64,000 bases of DNA from Glaciecola petra (GCF_031846345.1 NZ_JAVRHX010000001.1:744001-808000), one strand, 5' to 3'. Positions 51,949 to 62,376 are shown, numbered from the stretch's first letter. Notes: generated from the letters alone by a model not told the origin. Numbers and translations: made by a program.

Positions 51949-53964
51949 GTGGCTAAAGGTTTTAAGCTTGAATCAAATTATTCACCAGCCGGTGACCAAC
52001 CACAGGCGATAGAAAGTCTTATCGATGGCCTACAAAGCGGCTTGGCTAGACAAACGCTGCTTGGTGTTACGGGTTCAGGTAAAACTTTCACCATGGCCAA
52101 TATCATTGCTAAAGAACAACGACCAACATTAATTATGGCACACAATAAGACCCTCGCCGCCCAACTATATGGAGAGATGAAGGAGTTTTTCCCTAATAAT
52201 GCGGTAGAGTATTTTGTTTCGTATTACGATTATTATCAGCCTGAAGCGTATGTCCCTAGTACCGATACCTTTATTGAAAAAGACGCATCAATAAATGACC
52301 ATATTGAGCAAATGCGTTTGTCTGCAACAAAAGCGTTAATGGAGCGAAGGGATGTAATAATTATTGCCTCTGTATCAGCAATATATGGCCTTGGTGATCC
52401 AAAAAGCTACATGAAAATGTTGTTGCATCTCAGACAAGGCGACATTATGGATCAACGCGATATACTGCGCCGCTTAGCCGAATTGCAATACAAGCGCAAC
52501 GACTTGGCTTTTGAGCGTGGTACTTTTAGAGTGCGTGGTGATGTAATTGATATTTTTCCAGCGGATTCAGAGAAGCAAGCGGTGCGTGTACAATTGTTCG
52601 ATGAAGAAATAGAAAGAATTTCTTTGTTTGATCCACTTACTGGGGCGGTTGAAAAACACGTTATTAGAACAACTGTTTTTCCTAAAACACACTATGTAAC
52701 ACCACGCGAAAAGATTCTGAACGCCATTGACTTTATAAAGAGTGAATTGAAAGAACGTCAATCTGTGCTAAAAGACAATCACAAATTATTAGAAGAACAA
52801 CGTATATCTCAACGAACACAATTTGATATAGAGATGATGCTTGAGCTTGGTTATTGTTCTGGTATTGAAAATTATTCAAGGTATTTGTCAGGCCGTGCGC
52901 CAGGAGAGCCACCGCCAACGCTGCTAGACTATTTCCCTGCAGACGGTTTGTTATTCATTGACGAATCTCATGTAACTGTGTCGCAAATAGGCGCGATGTA
53001 TAAAGGTGACCGTTCACGCAAAGAAACACTTGTTGAATATGGTTTTAGGTTACCTTCAGCGCTCGATAATAGACCATTAAAGTTTGATGAATTTGAGCAA
53101 ATTTGCCCACAAACGATTTATGTTTCTGCAACCCCCGGCAATTATGAACTTGAACATACTGCGGGTGATATTGTTGAACAAGTAGTAAGACCGACAGGCT
53201 TAATAGATCCTGAAATAGAAGTGCGCCCTGTTGCTACACAAGTTGATGACGTATTGAGTGAAATAGGGCATCGCGTGAAGTTGAATGAGCGTGTGTTAAT
53301 TACCACATTAACTAAGCGTATGGCAGAAGACCTAACCGAGTATTTGAATGAGCACGGAGTGCGTGTGCGTTATTTGCATTCCGATATTGATACTGTTGAG
53401 CGTATAGAAATTATTCGGGACTTACGCTTAGGTAAGTTTGATGTTTTAGTAGGTATCAACTTATTAAGAGAAGGTTTGGATATGCCAGAAGTCTCTTTAG
53501 TTGCTATATTGGATGCTGATAAAGAAGGCTTTTTGAGGGCAGAAAAATCGCTTATTCAAACTATTGGTAGGGCAGCAAGGCATTTAAATGGAAGAGCTAT
53601 TTTATATGGTGATAAAATCACTAAATCGATGAAAAAAGCCATTGATGAAACCGACCGACGTCGGCAAAAACAGCGAGAGTATAATAAGAAACACGGAATT
53701 GTGCCGACACAACTGAACAAAGAAATTACAGATATCATGGATTTAGGGGATAGTGCTCACCCTGCGGCAGGAAAGGTCAAGTTGAAAAAGGTATCTGATC
53801 AACAAACAGCAACTAAGGCTATGAATGTTAAACAGATGATGGAGCAAGTCACTGTTTTAGAGAAAGAAATGTTTGGATTGGCTCGAGACCTGGAATTTGA
53901 AAAAGCTGCAGCCGTGCGCGATAAGGTAGAAGCTCTGCGTAAAGAAATTGTCAAACTATCATAA
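51949..53964 (+). CDS. uvrB: excinuclease ABC subunit B
   Basis: 671 residues (E. coli 673). Walker A LLGVTGSGKTFTMAN, beta-hairpin VSYYDYYQPEAYVPSTDTFI, DEAD-like FIDESHVTVSQ, helicase motif VI TIGRAARHLNGRAI and the C-terminal UVR domain (about 630-671) are all present. It verifies DNA damage and loads UvrC. The start is GTG with AAGGA upstream. It has no LexA box immediately in front. Confidence 0.97.
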   Translation: MAKGFKLESNYSPAGDQPQAIESLIDGLQSGLARQTLLGVTGSGKTFTMANIIAKEQRPTLIMAHNKTLAAQLYGEMKEFFPNNAVEYFVSYYDYYQPEAYVPSTDTFIEKDASINDHIEQMRLSATKALMERRDVIIIASVSAIYGLGDPKSYMKMLLHLRQGDIMDQRDILRRLAELQYKRNDLAFERGTFRVRGDVIDIFPADSEKQAVRVQLFDEEIERISLFDPLTGAVEKHVIRTTVFPKTHYVTPREKILNAIDFIKSELKERQSVLKDNHKLLEEQRISQRTQFDIEMMLELGYCSGIENYSRYLSGRAPGEPPPTLLDYFPADGLLFIDESHVTVSQIGAMYKGDRSRKETLVEYGFRLPSALDNRPLKFDEFEQICPQTIYVSATPGNYELEHTAGDIVEQVVRPTGLIDPEIEVRPVATQVDDVLSEIGHRVKLNERVLITTLTKRMAEDLTEYLNEHGVRVRYLHSDIDTVERIEIIRDLRLGKFDVLVGINLLREGLDMPEVSLVAILDADKEGFLRAEKSLIQTIGRAARHLNGRAILYGDKITKSMKKAIDETDRRRQKQREYNKKHGIVPTQLNKEITDIMDLGDSAHPAAGKVKLKKVSDQQTATKAMNVKQMMEQVTVLEKEMFGLARDLEFEKAAAVRDKVEALRKEIVKLS

Positions 53965-54225
53965 AATAAAGGCTTTCGGGCCTCTATCATGCCTATACAT
54001 TAGACACAAACCTGCGTCCCCTCAAAAATAATACACCTCAAAATGTAACAAAAAAATAAAGTTTTAGTTATGAGAAACGATAACTATATTAGATAATCAT
54101 GCTAGACTCTTGAACGTACGCGATGTTAGCGTCCAAAAATTGCGCGCTGTTCGCTATAAATGGCGGCAAAAGCGTCAATCCTGATTGAGTACTTAGCTGC
54201 AAGTGGAAGAAATTGAGGGAAAATA

Positions 54226-55155
54226 ATGCTTAACCGATTACAAGAATCCGATATCAAGTTACTCAGAGTATTTTATGCTGTGGCTTCATGTAATGGCTTT
54301 ACTGCGGCTGAACCCGTATTAAGGATGCAAAGACCAAATATATCTGCAGCCATCAAGAAATTAGAAGAACGGCTTGACTTGGTGTTATGTCATCGTGGTC
54401 GTGGCGGTTTTCAAATGACAAAAGAGGGCGAGGTGGTTTTCCAAGAAACAAAACGCATCTTCAATGCTTTTGATAATTTTGTATTTAACCTTAAATCCTT
54501 ACATGACGATTATTCTGGTCATATAACTATTGTACTTATGTCTGGTTTAGCCACTTCTATCCAGTTGGCGGTAAGTAAAGCCGTAAAAAGTACAATGAAA
54601 AAATTTGATGACATCCATGTCAATTTGCAAACTCGTTTATATAACGAAGTAGAGCATGTGGCGTTATCTGGTGAATGTCACTTGGTACTTTCAACCTATG
54701 ATATGGTGAAACCTGAATCAGTGACTTTTCACGATGTCGGTGTGAAATGTAAAGGCCGACTGTATTGTGCACCTACTCATCCTCTGGCCAAGTTTAGAGA
54801 GTCAGAGCGCTTGCCAGATAACGTTGATATTGAAGAGTATCCTGCAATTGGTATATCAGGATTATCTTCATCAAACTATATTCATGGTGATAAACGCTTA
54901 TCAATACAAACATTTTCCGACTCATACGAAGTGTGTATGGCTGCCATCATGACAGGCGAATATGTTGGTTTGTTACCCGATTATATAGCTAAGGAACAAG
55001 GTGCAGCGACCGGTTTAGTGCCAATCGCTAAAGGAAGCTTGTTTAATTTTGAACATGAATTATTTGTGATGAATGGCAAAAATACTAGGCTTAATCCAGT
55101 TTTGCGTCACTGCATTAAAGAAATTGAATATTTCGTGTCAGAAAGTCAAAAATAG
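54226..55155 (+). CDS. LysR family transcriptional regulator
   Basis: 309 residues: an N-terminal winged HTH (LLRVFYAVASCNGFTAAEPVLRMQRPNISAAIKKLEERL divided over residues 11-50) and a periplasmic-binding-protein-like effector domain (about 90-300). The target genes and inducer are unknown; it is convergent with queC and not divergent from a catabolic gene, which is the usual clue. Confidence 0.88.
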   Translation: MLNRLQESDIKLLRVFYAVASCNGFTAAEPVLRMQRPNISAAIKKLEERLDLVLCHRGRGGFQMTKEGEVVFQETKRIFNAFDNFVFNLKSLHDDYSGHITIVLMSGLATSIQLAVSKAVKSTMKKFDDIHVNLQTRLYNEVEHVALSGECHLVLSTYDMVKPESVTFHDVGVKCKGRLYCAPTHPLAKFRESERLPDNVDIEEYPAIGISGLSSSNYIHGDKRLSIQTFSDSYEVCMAAIMTGEYVGLLPDYIAKEQGAATGLVPIAKGSLFNFEHELFVMNGKNTRLNPVLRHCIKEIEYFVSESQK

Positions 55156-55158
55156 AGT

Positions 55159-55830
55159 TTATTCATAGTCAAGTGGGTCGCTTGCATTGTTTGCCGAGAA
55201 AGCTTCAAGCCTTTCCTGACAGGCCCCACATTTACCGCACGCTTTATCGCGTCCATTATAGCAAGTCCAGGTGTCGGCATAATCCAGTTTCATGGCTAGC
55301 CCTTGCTTTAAAATTTCAATTTTACTCACTTTTAAAAATGGCGCTCTTACTTCTATGGCTTCATAATTAGCAATTTTACATACTTCATTCATGGCTTGTA
55401 CAAACTCTGTCCTGCAATCAGGATAAATTGCATGGTCACCAGAATGTGCACCAAAATAGACGGCTTCAGCGCCAATCGACACGGCATATCCTGTCGCCAA
55501 TGAAAGCAATATCATGTTGCGATTGGGGACGACTGTTTGTTGCATCGAACGTTCTTCGTAATGGCCCTCGGGAACCGCAATGTCATCGGTTAAAGAAGAA
55601 CCCCCAATTAATTGATTAATACTAGAGATATCGACGATTTTATGCGCAAAATTATGCTTTTTAGCGACATTTTTAGCAAAATCAAGCTCTTTACTATGAC
55701 GCTGACCATAATTAAATGAAAGTGCAAACACTTCATAACCTTGCTTCAATGCTAAGTGAAGGACTGTATACGAATCCATGCCGCCTGAGTATATAATAAC
55801 GACTTTTTTCTGGGACTGTGTATTAACCAT
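55159..55830 (-). CDS. queC: 7-cyano-7-deazaguanine (preQ0) synthase
   Basis: 223 residues. PP-loop ATPase motif VIIYSGGMDSYTVLH at the start, and a C-terminal zinc site (TWTCYNGRDKACGKCGACQERL with four cysteines). It converts carboxy-deazaguanine to preQ0 using ATP and ammonia in queuosine synthesis. It is divergent from queE, the preceding enzyme of the pathway. Confidence 0.95.
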   Translation of the reverse strand: MVNTQSQKKVVIIYSGGMDSYTVLHLALKQGYEVFALSFNYGQRHSKELDFAKNVAKKHNFAHKIVDISSINQLIGGSSLTDDIAVPEGHYEERSMQQTVVPNRNMILLSLATGYAVSIGAEAVYFGAHSGDHAIYPDCRTEFVQAMNEVCKIANYEAIEVRAPFLKVSKIEILKQGLAMKLDYADTWTCYNGRDKACGKCGACQERLEAFSANNASDPLDYE

Positions 55831-56002
55831 TAATATTTGTTCAACCTATAAAGAAAAGTGGTGATATTTTAGATCTTTGTAAACTATCAATGCTAGAATC
55901 CGCCTAAATTTACTAGCTAGAATTAACTGACCATATCGATATTGGGTGTAGTATATTTGAAAGTGTGGCATTTAGAAAATATAAGTATAGGAAAAACGAC
56001 CA

Positions 56003-56701
56003 ATGACGGGGCTGCAAGTTAATGAAGTATTTGAAACTATACAAGGCGAAGGTTTTTGGACAGGTACGCCATCTATATTCGTCAGATTACAAGGGTGTCC
56101 TGTAGGTTGTCCTTGGTGCGATACAAAGCATACATGGGATTTATTACCCAATAATCTAAGGTCTGTCGATGTAATAATGCAAGAAAATGAAGAATCAGCT
56201 TTTTATTTTTCAGCGAGCCCTGAGTCTTTGTTTGCGCTTTTTAAGGACAAGTCGTATACCGCAAAACATATTGTTATTACAGGCGGTGAACCCTGTATGT
56301 TTGACTTGGTCCCTTTTACTGAATTAGCTCATAAAAAGGGTTACAGTACTCAGATTGAAACAAGCGGGACATTTTCTATAAGTTGTAGCGAAGAGACGTG
56401 GGTAACAGTTTCACCTAAGATAAATATGAAAGCTGGCATGCCTGTGCTTGTTAGCGCTATGCAAAGAGCTAATGAAATTAAGCATCCTGTAGCTATGCAA
56501 AAACATATAGATGAGCTAAATGTACTGCTCCAAGAAAGTGATTTAACGCAAGGCAATAACAAGCAAAACGAACAGTCAGCGCTAATATATTTGCAACCAA
56601 TTAGCCAGCAAGAACGCGCTACACAACTTGCCGTTGATACCTGTATAAAAAATAATTGGCGCCTGTCAGTGCAATTGCATAAGTATATTGGCGTTGAATA
56701 A
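56003..56701 (+). CDS. queE: 7-carboxy-7-deazaguanine synthase (radical SAM)
   Basis: 232 residues. The cluster motif is RLQGCPVGCPWCDTKHTWD (C-x3-C-x2-C), as in enteric QueE, and VITGGEPCMFDL is the GGE motif. It carries out the SAM-dependent ring contraction that makes the deazaguanine core. It is divergent from queC across a 170-base gap. Confidence 0.94.
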   Translation: MTGLQVNEVFETIQGEGFWTGTPSIFVRLQGCPVGCPWCDTKHTWDLLPNNLRSVDVIMQENEESAFYFSASPESLFALFKDKSYTAKHIVITGGEPCMFDLVPFTELAHKKGYSTQIETSGTFSISCSEETWVTVSPKINMKAGMPVLVSAMQRANEIKHPVAMQKHIDELNVLLQESDLTQGNNKQNEQSALIYLQPISQQERATQLAVDTCIKNNWRLSVQLHKYIGVE

Positions 56702-56755
56702 TTACATAGTCTGGTTGATACTCTACTATATTCGAAATGCTCATATTGCAGAACA

Positions 56756-57622
56756 ATGAAATCAAATAATAGATTTATAGTGGCGCTTTTCTTAATTTTA
56801 TCTTCCCCCGCGGTGATGGGCGCCGTGTGGACGATTGTATATCCGCAATCTGAAGTCGACAATGATGAGCGTTATGAGTTTCCATTAGCATTATTAGAAC
56901 TCTCATTGCAAAAAACGGGTGTGCGTTACCAGTTAGTGCCTTCCTCATCACCTATCACACAAGCAAAATCAATTAAACGCTTGGAAGAAAACCTAGAGAT
57001 TAATGTGTTATGGTCAATGACTGATTTACAACGAGAATCACAATTAAGAGCGATTAGAATTCCTATAACAAAAGGGCTCATAGGTTGGCGTGTTCTATTA
57101 ACTCACAAAGACAATCCATTTTTGTTTACTAAAATAGATTCTCAGGCGGACCTTCTTAAATTTTCTCCGGTACAAGGAATCGCTTGGCCAGACACCAAAA
57201 TCTTACAAGCGAACGGGTTCAATGTCATTACCGCTAGAGACTATATCGAAGCGACTCAGTCTGTAAATTTTCAAGAGGCTGATTTTTTCCCTCGCTCAGT
57301 CATCGAAGTGATGAGCGAACTAGAAAATACTTATTCAAAAAATTTTAGACTGAAGAAAAATATTCTTATTCGCTATCCTGCGGCACAATATTTTTTTACT
57401 AACAAGAGTAACGTCACGCTAGCGAATTTGTTAAAAACCGGCATGCAACGAGCTATCGCTGATGGCAGTTACGATGAACTCTTTATGAAGCATTATGGCG
57501 AAGTATTAGAGCGTTTTAATGTTGAAGGGGCTGACGTCTATTATTTGAGCAACCCCTTGCTGCCTGTACTCACACCAATCGAAGATAAATCGCTCTGGTA
57601 CAAACCAAATGCATTACCATAA
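56756..57622 (+). CDS. periplasmic solute-binding (family 3-like) protein
   Basis: 288 residues with a signal peptide (ends AVMGAV). Alternating alpha/beta as in SBP_bac_3 proteins; the closing segment TLANLLKTGMQRAIADGSYDELFMKHYGEVLE is the usual C-terminal lobe of that fold. No permease gene is adjacent, so it is probably one of the many orphan ligand-binding proteins of Alteromonadales rather than part of an ABC importer. The ligand is unknown. Confidence 0.75.
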   Translation: MKSNNRFIVALFLILSSPAVMGAVWTIVYPQSEVDNDERYEFPLALLELSLQKTGVRYQLVPSSSPITQAKSIKRLEENLEINVLWSMTDLQRESQLRAIRIPITKGLIGWRVLLTHKDNPFLFTKIDSQADLLKFSPVQGIAWPDTKILQANGFNVITARDYIEATQSVNFQEADFFPRSVIEVMSELENTYSKNFRLKKNILIRYPAAQYFFTNKSNVTLANLLKTGMQRAIADGSYDELFMKHYGEVLERFNVEGADVYYLSNPLLPVLTPIEDKSLWYKPNALP

Positions 57623-57632
57623 ATTATGACGA

Positions 57633-59303
57633 TTATTCTTTGAACTCGCCACTATGAACGGATTTCATTGAACGACCTGATGGGTCAGCAGCAGCTTTAA
57701 AACTAGCATCCCATTCCAGTGCTTCCACCGTGCTACAAGCAATCGATTTACCGCCAGGAACGCACTTAGCAGCACTTTCTTGAGGGAAAAAGGTTTCAAA
57801 CACAGTTCTGTAGTAATACCCTTCTTTTGTGTCGGGGGTATTAATCGGGAAACGAAATTCGGCAGTTGCCAATTGCTGATCGCTAACTTCAGCATCAACA
57901 AAATCTCTAATAGAATCAATCCAGGAATACCCTACGCCATCACCAAATTGCTCTTTCTGGCGCCACAACACTTCTGCTGGTAGATAAGTTTCGTCATCAA
58001 ATGCTTTGCGTAAAATCCATTTTTCCATGCGTCCGTTGATACACATTTTGTCTTGTGGGTTTAAACGCATCGCTACGTCCATGAAATTTTTATCTAAAAA
58101 AGGTACTCTTGCTTCTACGCCCCACGCTGACGTTGCTTTGTTAGCTCTTGCACAATCGAACATATGTAATCTGTCTAATTTTCGGACAGTTTCTTCGTGT
58201 AGTTCTTTTGCATTGGGCGCTTTGTGGAAGTATAAATAACCGCCAAAAATTTCATCACTACCTTCACCAGAAAGTACCATTTTGATGCCCATAGCCTTAA
58301 TTTTGCGAGTCATTAAATACATTGGCGTGGCAGCACGAATGGTTGTGGTATCAAAGGTTTCTAAGTGGTAAATAACGTCCTTAATGGCGTCTAAACCTTC
58401 TTGTATAGTGAAATGAATTTCATGGTGGACAGTACCTATCATATCGGCGACTTTTTTAGCGGCGATTAGGTCAGGGGCACCTTCAAGACCAACGGCAAAA
58501 CTGTGTAAACGTGGCCACCACGCATCACTTTGATCACCATCTTCGACTCGTTTTGCTACGTAACGAGCTGCAACTGCCGAAACTAATGAGGAATCTAAAC
58601 CACCAGATAGTAATACGGCATAAGGCACGTCAGACATCAAATGCGACTTTACAGCCTTTTCAAAAGCGCTTTTCAGATCATCTAGGTTAGTTTGATTATC
58701 TTTAACTGCATCATACGACATCCAGTCACGCTGATAATATTTTACTAAATTACCGTTTAACATGTAGTGACCAGGAGGAAATTCTTGCACCGTTTTACAT
58801 ATTGGCACTAATGCCTTCATTTCAGATGCGACATAAAAATTGCCATGTTCATCAAAACCAGTGTAAAGCGGAATAATACCTAGATGATCGCGAGCAACTA
58901 AATAATCCCCTGTACTTTTGTCGTAAAGAATAAAAGCAAACATGCCTTCTAATTTATCAACAAATTCGGCACCGTATTGTTGAAACAATGGGATGATGAT
59001 TTCACAATCAGAGCGCGTAGCAAAATCATAATTGGCGCACTCTTGTGCTGCTAGTTCTTTATGGTTATATATTTCGCCATTAACCGCTAATATTTGCTTA
59101 CCATTATCACTCACAAGCGGCTGAGCACCTGTGTCGACATCGACAATTGCGAGTCTTTCGTGACATAAAATAGCGTTGTCATCATGCCATATCCCTGACC
59201 AGTCAGGACCACGATGACGTAATAATTTTGATAATTCGAGTGCTTTAGGTCTTAATTCACTCGCATTTGATTTGATATCTAAGATACCGAAAATACCGCA
59301 CAT
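57633..59303 (-). CDS. asnB: asparagine synthase (glutamine-hydrolysing), AsnB type
   Basis: 556 residues (E. coli AsnB 554). The nucleophile Cys2 is in MCGIFGILD; the glutaminase domain is at 1-200 (RGPDWSGIW, VNGEIYNHKEL), and the synthetase domain has the PP-loop VLLSGGLDSSLVSAVAA (near 230) and SGEGSDEIFGGYLYFH. It makes asparagine from aspartate, glutamine and ATP. A single gene, convergent with the binding-protein gene. Confidence 0.96.
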   Translation of the reverse strand: MCGIFGILDIKSNASELRPKALELSKLLRHRGPDWSGIWHDDNAILCHERLAIVDVDTGAQPLVSDNGKQILAVNGEIYNHKELAAQECANYDFATRSDCEIIIPLFQQYGAEFVDKLEGMFAFILYDKSTGDYLVARDHLGIIPLYTGFDEHGNFYVASEMKALVPICKTVQEFPPGHYMLNGNLVKYYQRDWMSYDAVKDNQTNLDDLKSAFEKAVKSHLMSDVPYAVLLSGGLDSSLVSAVAARYVAKRVEDGDQSDAWWPRLHSFAVGLEGAPDLIAAKKVADMIGTVHHEIHFTIQEGLDAIKDVIYHLETFDTTTIRAATPMYLMTRKIKAMGIKMVLSGEGSDEIFGGYLYFHKAPNAKELHEETVRKLDRLHMFDCARANKATSAWGVEARVPFLDKNFMDVAMRLNPQDKMCINGRMEKWILRKAFDDETYLPAEVLWRQKEQFGDGVGYSWIDSIRDFVDAEVSDQQLATAEFRFPINTPDTKEGYYYRTVFETFFPQESAAKCVPGGKSIACSTVEALEWDASFKAAADPSGRSMKSVHSGEFKE

Positions 59304-59583
59304 AAAAAGGCTTGCCTCTGTAGTTGATTCAAAGTGACGTTGGTTTTCTGTCGAGAAAGCTTGCTAGACTCAGATGCACCTTTTATTAGCACTAGGCTAT
59401 TAAAATGACCACGTTTACAGCAGAATTTTATTGTTTTTTTTATTCTATTCTTTCTACACCGTGAATTTGCCACGATCAGGAAAAAAAGCAAGGATTTATT
59501 TGGCTTTTATGACCTCCAACTTAAGAAAACAGCATTTTTTGCCATAAAATTAAGTGAAGGTCGTGTTTTTTACAGTAAATTAC

Positions 59584-61242
59584 CTATCGCTGGAATTCGC
59601 TGTTAGGGCTCCAAGCAGGCCATTGGTCAGTATTGCTAAGCTGATACCCCACATCAAAAAGAAGTTGAGTATCTTCAAGAACACCACCTAAATCCCATTC
59701 GTCACGGTATTTATCGCATACTTGATGATAACATCCAGTTACGATTAAGCTCATGCGCTTGCGATACTTAGCTGTTTCTTCATCAATGGGCTCAGAACCA
59801 CCTTTCGCATATAGAGCGGGTACACCTAATTTAGCAAAACTAAAGTGATCAGAACGATAATAATATCCAGCTTCAGGTCTATCTTCTTGCGACAAGGTAC
59901 GGCCTTGTTTGCTTGCCGCTTTTTCTAAGTATTGCTCTAACTCAGATTTACCCATACCAATCACTGAGACATCTTTGGTTTTACCTAATATGTTTTTGGC
60001 GTCCATGTTTATATTAGCAACCGTTTTATTAAGAGGGATAATGGGGTTTTCAGCATAAAACTTAGACCCTAATAGGCCTTGTTCTTCTGCAGTTACGATT
60101 AACATACTAACCGAACGTTTTGGGTTTTTGTTTAAGTCAGCAAACGCCTTCGCCATGGTGAGGCTAGCAGCAGTGCCTGTCGCATTATCATGAGCACCAT
60201 TGTATATGTGGTCGTCTTTTCCATTGTTTAAGTCGGTGCCAAGATGGTCCCAATGTGCGGTATAAATTATATGTTCATCGGGTGCTTCAGAACCAGGTAA
60301 CGTTGCAAAAACATTGTAGCTTTTTGATTTTTTAAATTCATTTTTGACCGTGACAGAAGCCGTCATAGACAAGTCTTTAGCGTATGGACCGTTTTGCGCT
60401 TTTGTTTTTTCTTCTTCGAAATTAAGACCTGCTTCGGCAAAGACTTTTGTTGCCGCTTCGTAAGAGATCCATCCTTCTACCGCAACTCTACTGGCACCTG
60501 CATCAGGACTCACTAAACCATATTGAGGACCACTCCAACTATTTGACACCACCGACCAGCCATAAGAAGCCGGCTCTGTTTCATGCACAATAAATACGGC
60601 CGCTGCGCCTTGCGCACTTGCCTCTTCATATTTGTAACTCCAACGGCCATAGTAGGTCATAGTTTTACCTTGGAATCTGTCACCATCGGGCGCAGCAAAG
60701 CCTGGATCGTTGACCAATACAATAACTGTCTTACCTTTAACATCAGCCATAGAATAGTCGTTCCAATCGTACTCAGGCGCATTTACCCCATATCCTAAGA
60801 AAACAAGCTCGGAATCTTTTAAATCTATCTGCGCTTGCTCGCGTTTCGAACTTGCGACCATATTTTCTTTATACGCAAAAGTATGGCTACCCATCTGTAG
60901 ACTCATGTTTTCGTCAGCGCTTATCTGCATTAGGTCTACTTGTTGAAAAAAGCTATCTCCATTCCCGGGTTCAAATCCCACTTTGCTTAGTTCTTCGGTT
61001 AAATAATCAAGGGTGAGTTTTTCACCTTCGGTTGCAGGAGCTCTGCCTCCAAATTCGTCCGAAGCTAGCGTTTTAATGTGTGCACGTAATTCGTCTTCAC
61101 TGATATTGCTATAAACTTCTTCAAAGTTGTCTGATGATGGTGCTTGTGTACAAGCACTAAGCACTAAGCTGCTCGCCAGAAGAGCAAACAAAGTGCTTTT
61201 TAATAAAGTGGTTTTTTTGGCAGAAAAGATATTTTTATTCAT
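59584..61242 (-). CDS. M28 family zinc peptidase, predicted lipoprotein
   Basis: 552 residues with a lipobox signal (LVLSACTQ). A protease-associated-like insert (about 150-280) precedes the M28 domain. Zinc ligands and catalytic residues are visible in YTAHWDHLGTDL, GAHDNATGTAAS, VTAEEQGLLGSKFYAENP and YYRSDHFSFAKLGVP. It is probably an aminopeptidase in the periplasm or on the outer membrane. Confidence 0.9.
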   Translation of the reverse strand: MNKNIFSAKKTTLLKSTLFALLASSLVLSACTQAPSSDNFEEVYSNISEDELRAHIKTLASDEFGGRAPATEGEKLTLDYLTEELSKVGFEPGNGDSFFQQVDLMQISADENMSLQMGSHTFAYKENMVASSKREQAQIDLKDSELVFLGYGVNAPEYDWNDYSMADVKGKTVIVLVNDPGFAAPDGDRFQGKTMTYYGRWSYKYEEASAQGAAAVFIVHETEPASYGWSVVSNSWSGPQYGLVSPDAGASRVAVEGWISYEAATKVFAEAGLNFEEEKTKAQNGPYAKDLSMTASVTVKNEFKKSKSYNVFATLPGSEAPDEHIIYTAHWDHLGTDLNNGKDDHIYNGAHDNATGTAASLTMAKAFADLNKNPKRSVSMLIVTAEEQGLLGSKFYAENPIIPLNKTVANINMDAKNILGKTKDVSVIGMGKSELEQYLEKAASKQGRTLSQEDRPEAGYYYRSDHFSFAKLGVPALYAKGGSEPIDEETAKYRKRMSLIVTGCYHQVCDKYRDEWDLGGVLEDTQLLFDVGYQLSNTDQWPAWSPNSEFQR

Positions 61243-61347
61243 TATTGTATCCTAGTATTATTTCTTAAGCTGTATGTACTTGGGTTTTGCTGTTATTTGC
61301 TACGTCATATGCATTGAGCAAAACCTCAACAATCCCTAACATGCGGC

Positions 61348-62307
61348 ATGAGTATAAGCTATTCAATATTTGAAACAAGGTTAGAGAGCATAAATTCAAT
61401 CATCATGGCCGGTCAGACATTTAATACGAAAACCTTAATGCATTTTTTCGACAATGAGTGCAAAACATGCCCCTTTAATGCCCTAGAGTCTGTATTAAGC
61501 AACAAGCTTAAGCGGCAAATAATTAATTATGCTGAAGAGAATCAGGAAATAAGCGCCGATATATGCATAAACTTGCTTCGACAAGATCTTATCAATGAAA
61601 CGCCACATAACGAATTTATCGCTCAGGATGTTTTTGAATACGCCAATGAATCATATGAAGCATACATTTATAAATATAAAAAAATTCCAACGAGAAATAA
61701 TTGGCACGATTTCTTTAATGGTATGATTTGGTTGCAATTTCCAAAAACAAAACAGTATTTTAACCAACAGCATGTTACGGAAATCAAGTCGTCACAAACC
61801 AATGCGCTAAATGGACAAAACCGTTCAAATAGCAAAAATCGTTCTGCCATTAGAGACAGACTAACGCACTTTGATGAATGTGGATTAGTACTGTTTACCG
61901 ACCAAACTTGGCTAGAAAACGCACTTGATAATCATGATTGGCAACAAATTTTCGTTAAAAATAAAGCACTATGGCATAGCCATATTATCCCCGTCGTTTT
62001 GGGCCATGCTTTATGGGAAATGTTGCTAAACCCTTTTATTGGTCTGACCGCTAAAGCAACAGTTGTGAGTGTTTCAAGCGAAACGCTAACAACCTTGATT
62101 CAAGACAATCAGCAAGTTGGAGATAAGCAGCGACTTCTCAACGTAGACGAAATGTTATTAACACATCTCATTGATAAAAAATTGATTTTTAAGAGGAAGC
62201 CATGGAAGCCTCTGCCTTTACTGGGCATTCCGGGATGGTCTAAAAACCAGCAGAATGAAGCATTTTACGCTAACACGGATTACTTTATGCCAAAATCATG
62301 TAAGTAA
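61348..62307 (+). CDS. DUF3025 domain protein
   Basis: 319 residues, soluble and mostly helical. The segments FFNGMIWLQFPKTKQYFN and GLVLFTDQTWLENAL, and LWHSHIIPVVLGHALWEMLL are characteristic of DUF3025, a family found in gamma- and betaproteobacteria with no known function. No signal peptide. It is divergent from the M28 peptidase gene and convergent with the YIP1-like gene. Confidence 0.82.
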   Translation: MSISYSIFETRLESINSIIMAGQTFNTKTLMHFFDNECKTCPFNALESVLSNKLKRQIINYAEENQEISADICINLLRQDLINETPHNEFIAQDVFEYANESYEAYIYKYKKIPTRNNWHDFFNGMIWLQFPKTKQYFNQQHVTEIKSSQTNALNGQNRSNSKNRSAIRDRLTHFDECGLVLFTDQTWLENALDNHDWQQIFVKNKALWHSHIIPVVLGHALWEMLLNPFIGLTAKATVVSVSSETLTTLIQDNQQVGDKQRLLNVDEMLLTHLIDKKLIFKRKPWKPLPLLGIPGWSKNQQNEAFYANTDYFMPKSCK

Positions 62308-62313
62308 AAACAC

Positions 62314-62347
62314 TCAAAGGCGCATGATTTTTCGTCAGCGCCTTTGA
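62314..62347. terminator. hairpin between convergent DUF3025 and YIP1-like genes
   Basis: TCAAAGGCGC (62314-62323) and GCGCCTTTGA (62338-62347) form a perfect ten-base stem. The plus side has no T run; the minus side continues GTGTTTTT, so it more likely ends the YIP1-like transcript. Confidence 0.6.
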
Positions 62348-62376
62348 AATTGCCAGTGCTTTATATGGTGTGACGC

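Noticed and set aside
53965..54000. Possible terminator after uvrB (AGGC...GCCT)
   Set aside because: Only a four-base stem and no T run.
56350..56862. 170-codon minus-strand frame opposite queE
   Set aside because: Lies almost wholly antisense to the well-identified queE and the next signal peptide; Cys/Ser-rich shadow translation.
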